Assembly (NCBI GenBank): GCA_003056425.1
Contig: PYVY01000022.1
Coordinates: forward strand, 1 to 64,000
Direction of reading: 5' to 3'
Source of the DNA: Alteromonas indica
GTDB lineage: Bacteria; Pseudomonadota; Gammaproteobacteria; Enterobacterales; Alteromonadaceae
DNA length: 64,000 nucleotides
Made by a program: the position numbers and the translations under genes. How positions within the stretch are numbered: position 1 is the stretch's first letter; the number at the start of each line of letters is the position of its first letter. The notes under the pieces were generated by a model. The model was given only the letters and a program-made list of their open reading frames with translations, did no database searches and had not been told where the DNA came from. Of this stretch, positions 34,564-44,516 are shown piece after piece.

Positions 34564-36909
34564 ATGCCCATGGCCGGCGACGAAAAAAAAATACTAAAAC
34601 AATATCATGCGCTTATTCGCGCCCTTATCCCTTATGAACAGGACAACCGCCTGTTAGAGGGGCTGAACCGTTTTTCCAGCCGTATTCCGAGTAATGTACG
34701 CAAAACGATTCGTGATGAGGTTATTCGCCTGACATCGTTAACCGATGCCCCTGCAGACAATTCAGCTTTTGCCCAGTTTCCCGTATTTAAATTCAAACAT
34801 TTCGGTATTGATATGCGCCTGGATAAAGTGGGCGCGAATATCTTAAAAACGGAATCTTCGCTATATCAGCAGCGCTATACAGTAGGCGTATTTGAGTCGC
34901 TAACAAATTCCGACTTTTACCAGGCACAAATAAAAAAAGAACAATACAAAAAGATAGTTGATGCCTTTACTGTAGAGACACAGTCACAAAACGATATTCA
35001 ATTCGGTGATGACATTGCCATCGCACCTAATTTTGCGGTGGCCTGCGGGGAGTTTGATAAAGGCCGCCACTGTACCGTACCAGCCCTGAGCCTGACGGCT
35101 ATGGTTGCCGAAACCAAACGGCCACCTAAAGCCGAGGTTGGCCAACGCTACGAATTTGCGCTGCCCGAGATATTTCCACAGGGTAAAGAGACAGCCATTG
35201 GCTATCGTCTTGATAAACTCACTTTTAATAAAGACACCGAGAAATACGAAAGCCATTTTACCCTAGACAAGGATGTCGATGATAAAACCCGAACACTGCT
35301 AAAACGCTATATTGAAAATAACGCATACCAGCAGCCGCTTAAACGAGAGTTAGAAGTGGAGCGCGCAATGCAGGATCTGGAGCGTGACCGTTTTGTGGTT
35401 AATAGCCCCTGGGTTGCAATACAAATTAACCAACATAATGGCCGGCTTCAGCCTACCTCTGCGTTATTTACAAAAACCAATCGCTATCATAATAAAGGAT
35501 TTACTGCACTTAACGCATTTTCCGGTAAACGTAATTTTTCGGCCCTGACTGACGAGCTAGCGATCTTTAATGAAGCCTTTTTGTTTACCGGAACCATTAA
35601 AACCCGTCGCGGTGAGGTAAATATTGTCGCCACCCATCGGCAGTTGCTTTCGTCTAACCTGTTTATCCCCGTACTGTATTTACTCACCAAAACGGGCAAA
35701 TTCCAGTGTTTTCATTGTCGGCTGGCGCCCGCACCGGAGGCGGCTAAACGCATCGCCTATGCTACCCACGATATCGCTTCAAGTCAGCACGGCGAATTCA
35801 ATAGTTGTGCACATTTACTGTTTTTTACCGATATCAGTAGCCGCATTGGGCCCTTAGGCTTGACGGAAGCTTGCCAAATGGGGCCGGTCCATCAGGATCT
35901 TCAGGCCGATCCTGATAGTTGGGATATACAGGTGGTCATGGATGACGACCTCGACCGGCGACAGGAAACCCGTTACGAGGTAGATAAGCCAGCAACCGTT
36001 AAAGTAAGTTTGTTGTCATCATTGCAGGCTACGGTATTAGATATTTCAGCTCGCGGGCTACGTTTACGCATGGCTGAACCAAGTAAAGGCCCCATGCAGG
36101 GGGCGTTAAAGGTTACCGTACCAGAACTACGTATAAAAAATGAAAAATACCATGTTATTCACTACTGTAATAAACGTCATATAGTTCGGTTGCGCATTGC
36201 GGATAAACCCCCACAGGCATTTTTGGCTTTGGTAGAGGAAAACCCTACTTATTTTCGCCCGCGAGATGCCGCTAAGATGGCCCGTAACCGGCATCGGTTT
36301 ATGTGGGAGCTTTCTGTTCGCGAGCATCCCTGTGCTTCTATCTTATGTGTGACGAGCCGCTTTCTACTTGACCGTATAAAAACGTTGTACATGAGTGATA
36401 GCTCCCAGGATTTGTACCCCTTCATGCAGGAAAATAATATTGCTCCTTTGCATGGTTTTTTCGCTGATCAGGGTGAAGATAAGCCGAAGTCCACTTTGTT
36501 ACTTGCGCTATTGAAAGGCCAGATAAGTCAGACGGCGGTGGTTCATTGTGCTCGTAAAGCCGATAATAAGCTGGTGTATGTAGCGCAGGACGATTATTTG
36601 TATAAGCCTATACGCCAGCAAATTTGCCGACACTTAGCGGAAGAAAAAGTCGAATTATGTGTGACCCGGGTACAGGTGCACCGTTGTACCGAAACGGCAT
36701 CACCGCTTACAAAAAAACGCCTGGCGCTATTGTCAAAAGTCGACAAGTCTTTGTATGAGCGTTTGCTTAATTTACAGTCTGCGTATACGCATGTAATTTA
36801 CCTGACGAATGAGTCAGCCCTGCACAGTGCTATTGTGGCAGCAAGACTGCGTCCAATACCCGAGCAAAATAAAACCACTAACGCCAGTCAACAGGCAAAC
36901 CAAACTTAG
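34564..36909 (+). CDS. Large PilZ-domain protein (predicted c-di-GMP binding)
   Basis: A 781-residue soluble protein, no signal peptide or membrane helix. The recognisable part is a PilZ domain at about residues 462-560: LDRRQETRYEVDKPATVKV supplies the RxxxR motif and TVLDISARGLRLRM the (D/N)xSxxG motif, which together bind cyclic di-GMP. The N-terminal 440 residues and C-terminal 200 resemble nothing I can name; the N-terminus is charged and helix-rich, and one segment (FQCFHCRLAPAPE) has paired cysteines. Genes of this size with a central PilZ occur in Alteromonadales. It lies alone between the ihfB terminator and lapA. Role in motility or surface growth is only a guess. Confidence 0.8.
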   Translation: MPMAGDEKKILKQYHALIRALIPYEQDNRLLEGLNRFSSRIPSNVRKTIRDEVIRLTSLTDAPADNSAFAQFPVFKFKHFGIDMRLDKVGANILKTESSLYQQRYTVGVFESLTNSDFYQAQIKKEQYKKIVDAFTVETQSQNDIQFGDDIAIAPNFAVACGEFDKGRHCTVPALSLTAMVAETKRPPKAEVGQRYEFALPEIFPQGKETAIGYRLDKLTFNKDTEKYESHFTLDKDVDDKTRTLLKRYIENNAYQQPLKRELEVERAMQDLERDRFVVNSPWVAIQINQHNGRLQPTSALFTKTNRYHNKGFTALNAFSGKRNFSALTDELAIFNEAFLFTGTIKTRRGEVNIVATHRQLLSSNLFIPVLYLLTKTGKFQCFHCRLAPAPEAAKRIAYATHDIASSQHGEFNSCAHLLFFTDISSRIGPLGLTEACQMGPVHQDLQADPDSWDIQVVMDDDLDRRQETRYEVDKPATVKVSLLSSLQATVLDISARGLRLRMAEPSKGPMQGALKVTVPELRIKNEKYHVIHYCNKRHIVRLRIADKPPQAFLALVEENPTYFRPRDAAKMARNRHRFMWELSVREHPCASILCVTSRFLLDRIKTLYMSDSSQDLYPFMQENNIAPLHGFFADQGEDKPKSTLLLALLKGQISQTAVVHCARKADNKLVYVAQDDYLYKPIRQQICRHLAEEKVELCVTRVQVHRCTETASPLTKKRLALLSKVDKSLYERLLNLQSAYTHVIYLTNESALHSAIVAARLRPIPEQNKTTNASQQANQT

Positions 36910-37031
36910 CGATAAAACGCCAGACAGTCATAATGGTGATACTAATTGGTACGTTTTTAGTAACAAGTGATATCAACCCCCGCTGCAATTTGCTATGCTC
37001 AATAGCAGTTTAGGTAACCAAGGGTCACGCG

Positions 37032-37289
37032 TTGAAAGGAATTTTTTCACTTATAATTATTGTCGTTTTGTTGGTATTGGCATTTGCCGTAGGCTCACAA
37101 AATGAAGCGGTAATCACGGTTAATTATCTGGTTGCCCAGGCTGAACTGCGTGTTTCTACACTTATCGCAATCGCCGTGACAATAGGTGTTATTATTGGCT
37201 TTCTAATGATGCTGACCAGTTGGCTTGCTTTACGCATACAGCTAACCACTACTCGCAGCCGTCTGAAGAAAGCATTAAAAGACCACTAA
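37032..37289 (+). CDS. lapA: Lipopolysaccharide assembly protein LapA
   Basis: An 85-residue inner-membrane protein of the LapA (YciS, DUF1049) family. Two hydrophobic helices flank a short periplasmic loop (GIFSLIIIVVLLVLAFAVGSQ and LIAIAVTIGVIIGFLMMLTSWLA split by NEAVITVNYLVAQAELRVS), and the tail TRSRLKKALKDH is basic and probably coiled. The start is a TTG with AAGGG upstream. LapA works with LapB in control of LpxC and LPS synthesis in E. coli. It precedes lapB by 1 bp. Confidence 0.9.
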   Translation: MKGIFSLIIIVVLLVLAFAVGSQNEAVITVNYLVAQAELRVSTLIAIAVTIGVIIGFLMMLTSWLALRIQLTTTRSRLKKALKDH

Positions 37290-37290
37290 C

Positions 37291-38460
37291 ATGTTAGAAC
37301 TGCTGTTCCTCCTTTTACCTGTTGCTGCTGGTTATGGCTGGATTATGGGCCGTAACAGCGTACGTCAGGCGCAGCGCGAACAGTCTAGTATTCTTTCAAA
37401 ACATTATTTTCGCGGTCTGAACTTCCTGTTATCCGATCAGCCGGATAAAGCTGTCGATACACTGATCAAAATGATTAACCTAAATAGCGATACAGTGGAA
37501 ACGCATATTGCTATGGGCAATTTTTTTCGCCATCGGGGCGAGATTGATCGGGCTATTCGGGTGCATCAAAACTTAGTTTCCAAGGAAGAGATTCAGGCCT
37601 CACAGCGCGAAAATGCGCTCAAGGAGCTGGGGCTGGATTATGTTCAGGCCGGTTTTTTGGAGCGGGCTGAAAATGCCTTTCTGCAACTGCTTAATAGCGA
37701 TAAGCATTATGTTATAGCCCAGCAGCAGCTTTTCAATATTTATCAAACTACCAAAGAATGGCACCGGGCTATTGAACTGGCCGAACGTATGGTCGACTGT
37801 CATGGTGACAACGACGATGTAAGCGAACGACTTGCTCATTTTTACTGTGAACAGGCATTGGTAGAACAGCGCAGTGAACATCACAAAACCGCCTTAGATT
37901 TACTTCAAAAAGCCGTGAACGCTGATGAGCGGGCTGTTAGGCCATGGTTGCTATTAGGCGATATCGCTATGCAACAATTACGCTATAACGATGCGATAGA
38001 GTATTTTTTGCAAGTGGCAGAACGGGATATTAGCTGGTTTAGCGAAGCGGTTCCCAAGCTCGAAATTATCGCTGAGGAAACCGGCGAATGGGCCCGATTT
38101 GCTCAAGAATTGGAGTCACACTGGCAAGAATGCGCCACGTCTTATCTGGCCATGGTTGATGTGTTGTTGCGTAAAGGGGATACCGGTCCCGCTGCCGATT
38201 ATTTATTAGATCAATTACGCAAGCGGCCCACCATGAAGGGCTTTAAAACCCTGATGGGTCTATACATTGACCAGATAGAGGATAAAGCATCTACCGACAG
38301 TTTGAAATTGCTTAAAGAACTGGTGGAAAACCAAATTGCACTGCGGCCCAAATACCGTTGTGTAAGATGCGGATTTTCAGGTCGAAAACTTTACTGGCTA
38401 TGCCCGTCGTGTAAACGATGGAATGTGGTAAAACCAATTAAAGGGTTAGATGGAGAATAA
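37291..38460 (+). CDS. lapB: Lipopolysaccharide assembly protein LapB
   Basis: LapB (YciM) is a membrane-anchored TPR protein that brings LpxC to the FtsH protease and so limits LPS synthesis. The 389-residue product (E. coli: 389) has an N-terminal membrane helix (MLELLFLLLPVAAGYGWIMG), then TPR repeats starting at YFRGLNFLLSDQPDKAVD. A rubredoxin-type metal site is at the end: YRCVRCGFSGRKLYWLCPSC, two CxxC pairs. Its end overlaps the pyrF start by 11 bp, the normal lapAB-pyrF order. Confidence 0.96.
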   Translation: MLELLFLLLPVAAGYGWIMGRNSVRQAQREQSSILSKHYFRGLNFLLSDQPDKAVDTLIKMINLNSDTVETHIAMGNFFRHRGEIDRAIRVHQNLVSKEEIQASQRENALKELGLDYVQAGFLERAENAFLQLLNSDKHYVIAQQQLFNIYQTTKEWHRAIELAERMVDCHGDNDDVSERLAHFYCEQALVEQRSEHHKTALDLLQKAVNADERAVRPWLLLGDIAMQQLRYNDAIEYFLQVAERDISWFSEAVPKLEIIAEETGEWARFAQELESHWQECATSYLAMVDVLLRKGDTGPAADYLLDQLRKRPTMKGFKTLMGLYIDQIEDKASTDSLKLLKELVENQIALRPKYRCVRCGFSGRKLYWLCPSCKRWNVVKPIKGLDGE

Positions 38461-39166
38461 TGTGAACCAAGACGATCCAAAAGTCATTATCGCTCTGGAT
38501 TTTGACAATATGGCCGCCGCCCTGGAGTTTATCGATAAATTACATCCAAGCCAGTGCCGGCTAAAAGTGGGTAAAGAAATGTTCACTTTGTTCGGACCTG
38601 AGTTTGTGAAAGCATTAGTGGCACGCAAATTTGATGTGTTTTTGGACCTGAAGTTTCACGATATCCCCAATACGGTGGCCAAAGCGTGTAAAGCGGCAGC
38701 CGAACTAGGGGTTTGGATGGTGAATGTGCATGCCAGCGGAGGCAAGCCAATGATGGAGGCCGCTAAAGCCGCGATACAGCAGAGTCAGCATCCTCAGACC
38801 CGGTTAATTGCGGTAACAGTATTAACCAGCATGGACCAAGCCCAACTTAGTGATGTAGTTGATAATATCACCCCGGAGCAGCAAGTGGAAAAGCTCGCCA
38901 GGCTTACCCTGGACGCGGGTCTTGACGGGGTTGTGTGTTCGGCCCGTGAAGCGCAACTATTAAGGGGCTTTACGGATGACAACTTTTTGTTAGTGACTCC
39001 CGGTATTCGCCCCGCAGGCAGTGATGTGGGCGATCAGAAACGAGTAATGACACCTGAACAAGCGATGGCTGCAGGCGTAAGTTATCTGGTAATTGGCCGT
39101 CCCATTACCCAAGCGGCGGACCCGGTCAGGGTGCTTGACGAGGTGAATCGAACCCTGGTCAGCTAA
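38450..39166 (+). CDS. pyrF: Orotidine 5'-phosphate decarboxylase PyrF
   Basis: PyrF makes UMP from OMP, the last step of pyrimidine synthesis. The product is 238 residues from ATG 38450. A GTG at 38462 (VNQDDPKVII) has the better-placed GGAG and would give 234 residues; either start is possible. Catalytic motif: FDVFLDLKFHDIPNTVAKA with the Asp-Lys-Asp set. Phosphate-binding parts are LVTPGIRPAGSDVGDQKR and YLVIGRPITQA. Last gene of lapA-lapB-pyrF, followed by a strong terminator. Confidence 0.96.
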   Translation: MENNVNQDDPKVIIALDFDNMAAALEFIDKLHPSQCRLKVGKEMFTLFGPEFVKALVARKFDVFLDLKFHDIPNTVAKACKAAAELGVWMVNVHASGGKPMMEAAKAAIQQSQHPQTRLIAVTVLTSMDQAQLSDVVDNITPEQQVEKLARLTLDAGLDGVVCSAREAQLLRGFTDDNFLLVTPGIRPAGSDVGDQKRVMTPEQAMAAGVSYLVIGRPITQAADPVRVLDEVNRTLVS

Positions 39167-39232
39167 GCCTGGCATGAGTATCTATCGCCCGGCGTAACTC
39201 AGTCCCATGCGGGGCCCTGATAACGTTAGAAA

Positions 39233-39263
39233 AAAAAGCCCGCTGCATAGCGGGCTTTTTTCT
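39233..39263. terminator. Bidirectional terminator between pyrF and ald
   Basis: Stem of AAAAAAGCCCGCT and AGCGGGCTTTTTT around loop GCAT. Works for pyrF on plus; A-rich on the other side also allows ald on minus. Confidence 0.93.
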
Positions 39264-39375
39264 ATCTGAGCGTATTAAACCTCGATATTATTACCGTAGG
39301 CTCACGGGCTGGCATCGCCACGGCGATACCCTGTCTAATACTGAAGGCTGCCTACATAGGGCAGCCGTGCTCAAA

Positions 39376-40506
39376 TTATGCTTTTAATGCTTCTTGCGCC
39401 GGCACATAGGTTAGCCCAAGTTGCTCGCCTAACGCATCGACAACGGCTTTATAGGTGACTTTCCCCTGGTGAGTATTCAGTCCCGCGCGCAAATTCTCAT
39501 CGTCCAGCATTGCCTGAACCGGCCCTTTATTGGCCAGTGCCAATCCGAAGGGCAGGGTTGCATTATTAAGCGCCATGGTAGAGGTACGCGCCACGCCACC
39601 GGGCATATTAGCCACACAGTAGTGCACTACATCATCCACCACATATACCGGATCCTGATGGGTGGTGGCTTTCGATGTCTCAAAACAACCGCCTTGGTCA
39701 ATCGCAACATCAACCAGTACTGAGCCAGGCTTCACTGCTTTGATTTGTTCGCGGTTAAGCAATTTGGGCGCTGCCGCGCCGGGGATAAGTACGGCACCTA
39801 CTACTAAATCGGCGTGCGAAGAATAATGCTCAATCGCATCCACCGTGGAAAATACCGTTTTAACCCGGCCATCAAATATATCATCCAACTGACGTAAGCG
39901 TGGTAGGGAACGATCTAAAATCGTAACATCCGCACCTAAACCTAATGCCATTTTGGCTGCGTTAGTGCCCACGACACCGCCGCCGATAACCAGCACTTTA
40001 CCGGGTGCTACACCCGGCACTCCGCCCAATAGCGTACCAGACCCGCCGTGCGCCTTCTCCAGATAATGCGCACCAGCCTGAACTGACATGCGGCCAGCTA
40101 CTTCACTCATGGGCGCTAACAGGGGTAAACCGCCACGGCCGTCAGTCACTGTCTCGTAAGCAATGCACGTTGCGCCTGATTCAACCAGCAGACGAGTTTG
40201 TTCAGGATCGGGGGCCAGATGCAGATAAGTATAGAGCGTTTGACCTTTGCGTAACATTTTACACTCATTGGTCTGAGGTTCTTTGACCTTCACAATCATT
40301 TCAGCTTCGGCAAAAATTTGCTCAGGTGTATCGGCGATAGTAGCGCCCGCAGCCAGGTACATCTCGTCAGTAAACCCAATAGCGTCGCCCGCCAGAGTCT
40401 GTACCAGCACATTATGGCCGTGGGTTACAAACTCTTTTACCGCTGCAGGAGTCAATCCAACCCGGTACTCATGGTTTTTAATTTCCTTCGGTACACCTAT
40501 TAGCAT
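39376..40506 (-). CDS. ald: Alanine dehydrogenase Ald
   Basis: Ald interconverts L-alanine and pyruvate with NAD. The 376-residue product starts MLIGVPKEIKNHEYRVGLTP, has the substrate-binding residues of YTYLHLAPDPEQT and APMSEVAGRMSVQAGA, and the NAD loop VLVIGGGVVGTNAAKMALGLG. ATG 40506 follows AAGGGTGG and is preferred over the GTG at 40512. It is divergent from lrp across 126 bp. Lrp-family proteins are known to control neighbouring ald genes, so that regulation is likely. Confidence 0.97.
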   Translation of the reverse strand: MLIGVPKEIKNHEYRVGLTPAAVKEFVTHGHNVLVQTLAGDAIGFTDEMYLAAGATIADTPEQIFAEAEMIVKVKEPQTNECKMLRKGQTLYTYLHLAPDPEQTRLLVESGATCIAYETVTDGRGGLPLLAPMSEVAGRMSVQAGAHYLEKAHGGSGTLLGGVPGVAPGKVLVIGGGVVGTNAAKMALGLGADVTILDRSLPRLRQLDDIFDGRVKTVFSTVDAIEHYSSHADLVVGAVLIPGAAAPKLLNREQIKAVKPGSVLVDVAIDQGGCFETSKATTHQDPVYVVDDVVHYCVANMPGGVARTSTMALNNATLPFGLALANKGPVQAMLDDENLRAGLNTHQGKVTYKAVVDALGEQLGLTYVPAQEALKA

Positions 40507-40632
40507 AACCACCCTTATATATGATTTATAAAATAGACGGGCAGTATACGGGGAAATTTAGCGAACTATGTGCTGAAAAGTGACCGTGACCCGTGTAATA
40601 TTCTACCTAAACAATAAAAAGCAGTATTTTAT

Positions 40633-41118
40633 ATGCTAGTAAAAACCCCGAAAAACCTGGATAGACTGGACCGTAATATCCTTACCGTCCTGCAGCGAGA
40701 TGGCCGAATATCGAATGTCGAACTGGCCAAAGAGGTCGGGCTGAGTGCTAGTCCTTGTCTCGAAAGGGTACGCAGACTAGAGGCTCAGGGCTATATTACC
40801 GGTTATCACGCTACGGTAGATCCGACCAAACTTGGCGCGGCGATGTTAGTGTTTGTAGAAATAACGCTAACCAAAACCTCGGTCGATATCTTCGCCGAAT
40901 TTTCTGCTGCTGTGCAACAGCATGAAGACATCCAGGAATGTCATTTAGTATCGGGCGATTTTGATTTTTTACTAAAAACCCGGGTGGCAGATATGTCGAG
41001 TTATCGTAAATTGTTGGGCGACACACTATTGCGCCTGCCGGGGGTAAGCGAGTCTCGAACGTACGTGGTGATGGAAGAGGTAAAAAGCACCACACGGTTA
41101 CGGATTAATCTGAAATAG
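40633..41118 (+). CDS. lrp: Leucine-responsive regulatory protein Lrp
   Basis: A 161-residue Lrp/AsnC regulator (E. coli Lrp: 164). The helix-turn-helix is ISNVELAKEVGLSASPCLERVRRLE, and the C-terminal RAM/ACT domain covers GAAMLVFVEITLTKTS to SRTYVVMEEVKSTTRLRI. It is upstream of ftsK as in E. coli and divergent from ald. A stretch at 40622-40638 (CAGTATTTTATATGCTA) loosely fits the Lrp site and covers the start codon, so autoregulation is possible but weakly supported. Confidence 0.95.
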   Translation: MLVKTPKNLDRLDRNILTVLQRDGRISNVELAKEVGLSASPCLERVRRLEAQGYITGYHATVDPTKLGAAMLVFVEITLTKTSVDIFAEFSAAVQQHEDIQECHLVSGDFDFLLKTRVADMSSYRKLLGDTLLRLPGVSESRTYVVMEEVKSTTRLRINLK

Positions 41119-41303
41119 ACTAATCTGTGTTTTTGTACAGTTTTATAATAGGTGTAAAGTTTAACTTTGTGTTAGTCTTTGCAAAAATTAAATTACGACC
41201 GTAGCCAGTCCCTGATGCGCTTTGCGTGCATTGTGGGGTCATGGATGCTGATGTTTTAAATGTGCGTAGCTGCACTTAAACGGTTAATAAGATATTGAGG
41301 GTT

Positions 41304-43886
41304 ATGGCGCGACTTTCCGGAATTCAGCGGTTGCTGGAAGCAGGTATGATCATTGCCTGCGTATTTGCATTTTATTTATTATTGGCATTGGCTTCTTTTC
41401 ACCCAGGCGACCCTGGCTGGAGCCAGGCCGGCTTGCAGCTTGATATCCACAACTGGGTGGGGGCCACGGGCGCATGGGTGGCGGACCTACTGTTATTCTG
41501 TTTTGGTTACCTGGCCTATCTACTGCCTTTTTGCAGCGCCTTCCTTGGTTGGTTCCTGTTTCAGCATATTAAAGATATCGAAGAGTTCGATTACCTGACG
41601 ATTGGCTTGCGCATAGTCGGCGGGTTGCTGATTAGTCTGGGAACCAGCGGCATTGCCAGTGTGAACTTCAATGATTTGTTTAATTTTTCCGCTGGCGGCT
41701 TTGTTGGTGATGTAATCAGTTCAGCCTTAATTCCCTACTTTAACGTGCCGGGCACGATATTGCTGTTGCTGTGTTTTTTCTGTACCGGTTTTACTTTGAT
41801 GACTGGCATCAGCTGGCTGACCATTATTGATGGTACCGGACATGTTGTGTTGTGGTCAGGCCGAAAAGTGGTGGAGGGCCCCAGCCAGTTGCTGGATTTG
41901 CAAATGCCCAAACTGGCGCTGCCTTCACTGGGTAAAAAACGTACCGCTAGCAGTACCGACGAGCTGGATATTACCAGTATGCGGGCAGAGCCCCCGCCTG
42001 TGGCTCCAGCTACTGACACCCGGAAACCGGCTACCGGTGGAAAATATACCGCCCCGGCAGCAGCCAAAACCCGAGAGGAGCCCACCTTTGGGATTCCGGA
42101 CGAGGTTTTTGAATACGACGATACCCCGCCATTTATAGCCGATGATACGCCTGCGCCTACGGCCAGGCCACCAGCGCAGCCGAGTGAAGCATCGGCATAT
42201 AGCGAGCCTGACGTGGATAGCGCACCCGGCGCTGCGGCGCCTGAAAAACCCCGGTTTTCGATGTCGGCGATAAAAGACAAAGTGAAAGCAGCGGGGCAGG
42301 GGGCAAAGGCCAGTCATGCTGCGCCGCCAGCAGAGTCACCTGCGACTAGTTCACAAGATGATATCGACCCCGCGCAAGAGGTCACAGGTTTAACGCCCAT
42401 GCCGTCCTTTGACTTACTTGAACGGCCCGACAAACACGAAAACCCAATCACGCAGGAAGAGCTTGATGCCGTGTCCCGGCTAGTAGAAGAAAAGCTAGCT
42501 GATTTTAATATTGAAGCAACTGTGGTGGGTGTCTACCCAGGCCCGGTCATTACACGTTTTGAGCTAGACCTCGCGCCAGGGGTCAAAGTCAGTAAAATAA
42601 CCGGCTTATCGAAAGATCTGGCACGCGCTATGTCGGCTATTTCGGTGCGGGTGGTAGAGGTCATTCCGGGTAAATCGGTTATCGGCCTGGAGCTACCGAA
42701 TAAAAACCGTGAAATGGTTCGCCTGAGTGAAGTGATTAGCTGTGAAACATTCCAAAGTAATCCGTCTGACTTAACGATGGTATTGGGCTCGGATATCAGC
42801 GGCAAACCAGTGGTGGTCGATCTGGCGAAAATGCCCCATGTACTGGTTGCGGGAACTACCGGCTCCGGTAAGTCGGTAGGCGTTAACGTAATGATTTTAA
42901 GCTTGTTGTATAAATCAACGCCGGAAGATGTACGGCTTATTATGATCGATCCTAAAATGCTCGAATTGTCAGTGTATGAAGGGATCCCGCATTTGCTGGC
43001 GGAAGTCGTCACCGATATGAAAGAGGCCGCTAACGCCTTACGCTGGTGCGTGGGCGAGATGGAACGGCGCTACAAACTTATGTCGGCACTCGGTGTGCGT
43101 AATCTTAAAGGATATAACGCCAAGGTAGCAAAGGCGAAAGCAGAAGGTGAGCCGCTGAAAGACCCATTATGGCGGTTTGAAGAGAGTATGGAAACAGTGG
43201 CGCCTGAGCTTGAAAAATTGCCCGCCATCGTGGTGGTGGTGGATGAGTTTGCCGACATGATGATGATTGTGGGTAAGAAAGTGGAAGAGCTTATCGCGCG
43301 GATTGCCCAGAAAGCGAGGGCCGCAGGGATCCACTTAGTATTGGCTACCCAACGCCCCTCGGTGGATGTTATCACCGGCTTGATTAAGGCTAATATTCCC
43401 ACCCGGATAGCATTTCAGGTATCCAGTAAAATTGACTCGCGTACTATTCTCGACCAACAAGGCGCTGAAGCCCTACTGGGAATGGGGGATATGCTGTATT
43501 TACCTCCGGGCAGCCCAGTGCCAACCCGGGTACACGGAGCTTTTGTCGACGACCACGAGGTACACGCGGTGGTCGCTGACTGGCAGAAACGGGGCGCACC
43601 GCAGTATATTGATGAGATTTTAAATGGTGAAGCGAATGCAGAGGTATTGCTGCCTGGGGAACAACCTGACGGCGGCGACCAGGAACTGGATGAGTTTTAC
43701 GACGAAGCGGTAGCTTTTGTAACTGAAAGCCGCAGAGCCAGCGTTTCTGGTGTGCAACGCAAATTCAGAATTGGTTACAATCGCGCTGCCCGGCTGGTCG
43801 AACAAATGGAGAACAGTGGTGTCGTAAGTGCACCGGGGCACAATGGTAATCGTGAAGTAGTGGCGCCGCCTCCGCCCAAGGAATAA
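41304..43886 (+). CDS. ftsK: DNA translocase FtsK
   Basis: FtsK links division to chromosome segregation, pumping DNA toward dif for XerCD. The 860-residue product has four to five N-terminal membrane helices (first about residues 10-35). A Pro/Ala-rich linker at about 190-370 is much shorter than in E. coli (1329 residues in total). The motor has HVLVAGTTGSGKSVGVNVMI (Walker A) and IVVVVDEFADMMMIVGKKVE (Walker B). The DNA-reading gamma winged helix is at the end (SRRASVSGVQRKFRIGYNRA). ATG 41304 has GAGGG upstream. Followed by lolA after 6 bp. Confidence 0.97.
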   Translation: MARLSGIQRLLEAGMIIACVFAFYLLLALASFHPGDPGWSQAGLQLDIHNWVGATGAWVADLLLFCFGYLAYLLPFCSAFLGWFLFQHIKDIEEFDYLTIGLRIVGGLLISLGTSGIASVNFNDLFNFSAGGFVGDVISSALIPYFNVPGTILLLLCFFCTGFTLMTGISWLTIIDGTGHVVLWSGRKVVEGPSQLLDLQMPKLALPSLGKKRTASSTDELDITSMRAEPPPVAPATDTRKPATGGKYTAPAAAKTREEPTFGIPDEVFEYDDTPPFIADDTPAPTARPPAQPSEASAYSEPDVDSAPGAAAPEKPRFSMSAIKDKVKAAGQGAKASHAAPPAESPATSSQDDIDPAQEVTGLTPMPSFDLLERPDKHENPITQEELDAVSRLVEEKLADFNIEATVVGVYPGPVITRFELDLAPGVKVSKITGLSKDLARAMSAISVRVVEVIPGKSVIGLELPNKNREMVRLSEVISCETFQSNPSDLTMVLGSDISGKPVVVDLAKMPHVLVAGTTGSGKSVGVNVMILSLLYKSTPEDVRLIMIDPKMLELSVYEGIPHLLAEVVTDMKEAANALRWCVGEMERRYKLMSALGVRNLKGYNAKVAKAKAEGEPLKDPLWRFEESMETVAPELEKLPAIVVVVDEFADMMMIVGKKVEELIARIAQKARAAGIHLVLATQRPSVDVITGLIKANIPTRIAFQVSSKIDSRTILDQQGAEALLGMGDMLYLPPGSPVPTRVHGAFVDDHEVHAVVADWQKRGAPQYIDEILNGEANAEVLLPGEQPDGGDQELDEFYDEAVAFVTESRRASVSGVQRKFRIGYNRAARLVEQMENSGVVSAPGHNGNREVVAPPPPKE

Positions 43887-43892
43887 GAAGAC

Positions 43893-44516
43893 ATGAAAAC
43901 AATGATCAAGCGAACAGTTATATTGGGTATAGCGTCAATATGCGCGTTTGCTACACTGGCAGATGAAAGTGCCAGTCAGGCGTTACAGAGCAAGTTGGCA
44001 GGTATGCAGCAGTTTAGCGCAGATTTCACCCAGGAGGTTACCGACCCGCAAGGGGAGCAAATTCATCAGGCCAGCGGAAAATTAGTGATGGCGCGACCTG
44101 ATAAACTGCGCTGGGAAACCGCGCAGCCTGACGATACCCTGCTGGTCGCCGATGGGCACGCCGTATGGAATGTTGACACATTTGTAGAACAAGTCACCAT
44201 TGTCGATCAAGCAGAGGCGATTAACGATAATCCTATTATTTTGCTTACCACCAATAATCCCCGAAAATGGCAGCAGTTTTCTATTGCGCAGCCCAGTGCT
44301 GATACATTTACTATCACGCCGGTAAATGGGCAGGGCCAGATACAACAGCTTGAACTGGTGTTTGATAATAATGTGTTATCGGCGTTGTCTATGCAAGATG
44401 CTCAGGAACAAACCAGTGCGCTTAGCTTCACTAATGTCAAAACCGACTTTACGCCAGCGTTGACGCTATTTGAAGTTACTATTGGCGATCACTATACGAT
44501 AGATGACCAGCGTTAA
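43893..44516 (+). CDS. lolA: Outer-membrane lipoprotein carrier protein LolA
   Basis: LolA ferries lipoproteins across the periplasm from LolCDE to LolB. The 207-residue product has a signal peptide (MKTMIKRTVILGIASICAFATLA written across residues 1-23). The family stretches are LAGMQQFSADFTQEVTDPQG and GKLVMARPDKLRWETAQPD, which includes the conserved Arg of the lid. It sits between ftsK and rarA, sharing one base with rarA (TAATG). Confidence 0.95.
   Translation: MKTMIKRTVILGIASICAFATLADESASQALQSKLAGMQQFSADFTQEVTDPQGEQIHQASGKLVMARPDKLRWETAQPDDTLLVADGHAVWNVDTFVEQVTIVDQAEAINDNPIILLTTNNPRKWQQFSIAQPSADTFTITPVNGQGQIQQLELVFDNNVLSALSMQDAQEQTSALSFTNVKTDFTPALTLFEVTIGDHYTIDDQR

Noticed and set aside
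41735..42280. 181-codon minus-strand frame inside ftsK
   Set aside because: Lies opposite the Pro/Ala-rich FtsK linker, whose GC-rich codons keep the other strand open; no recognisable protein.
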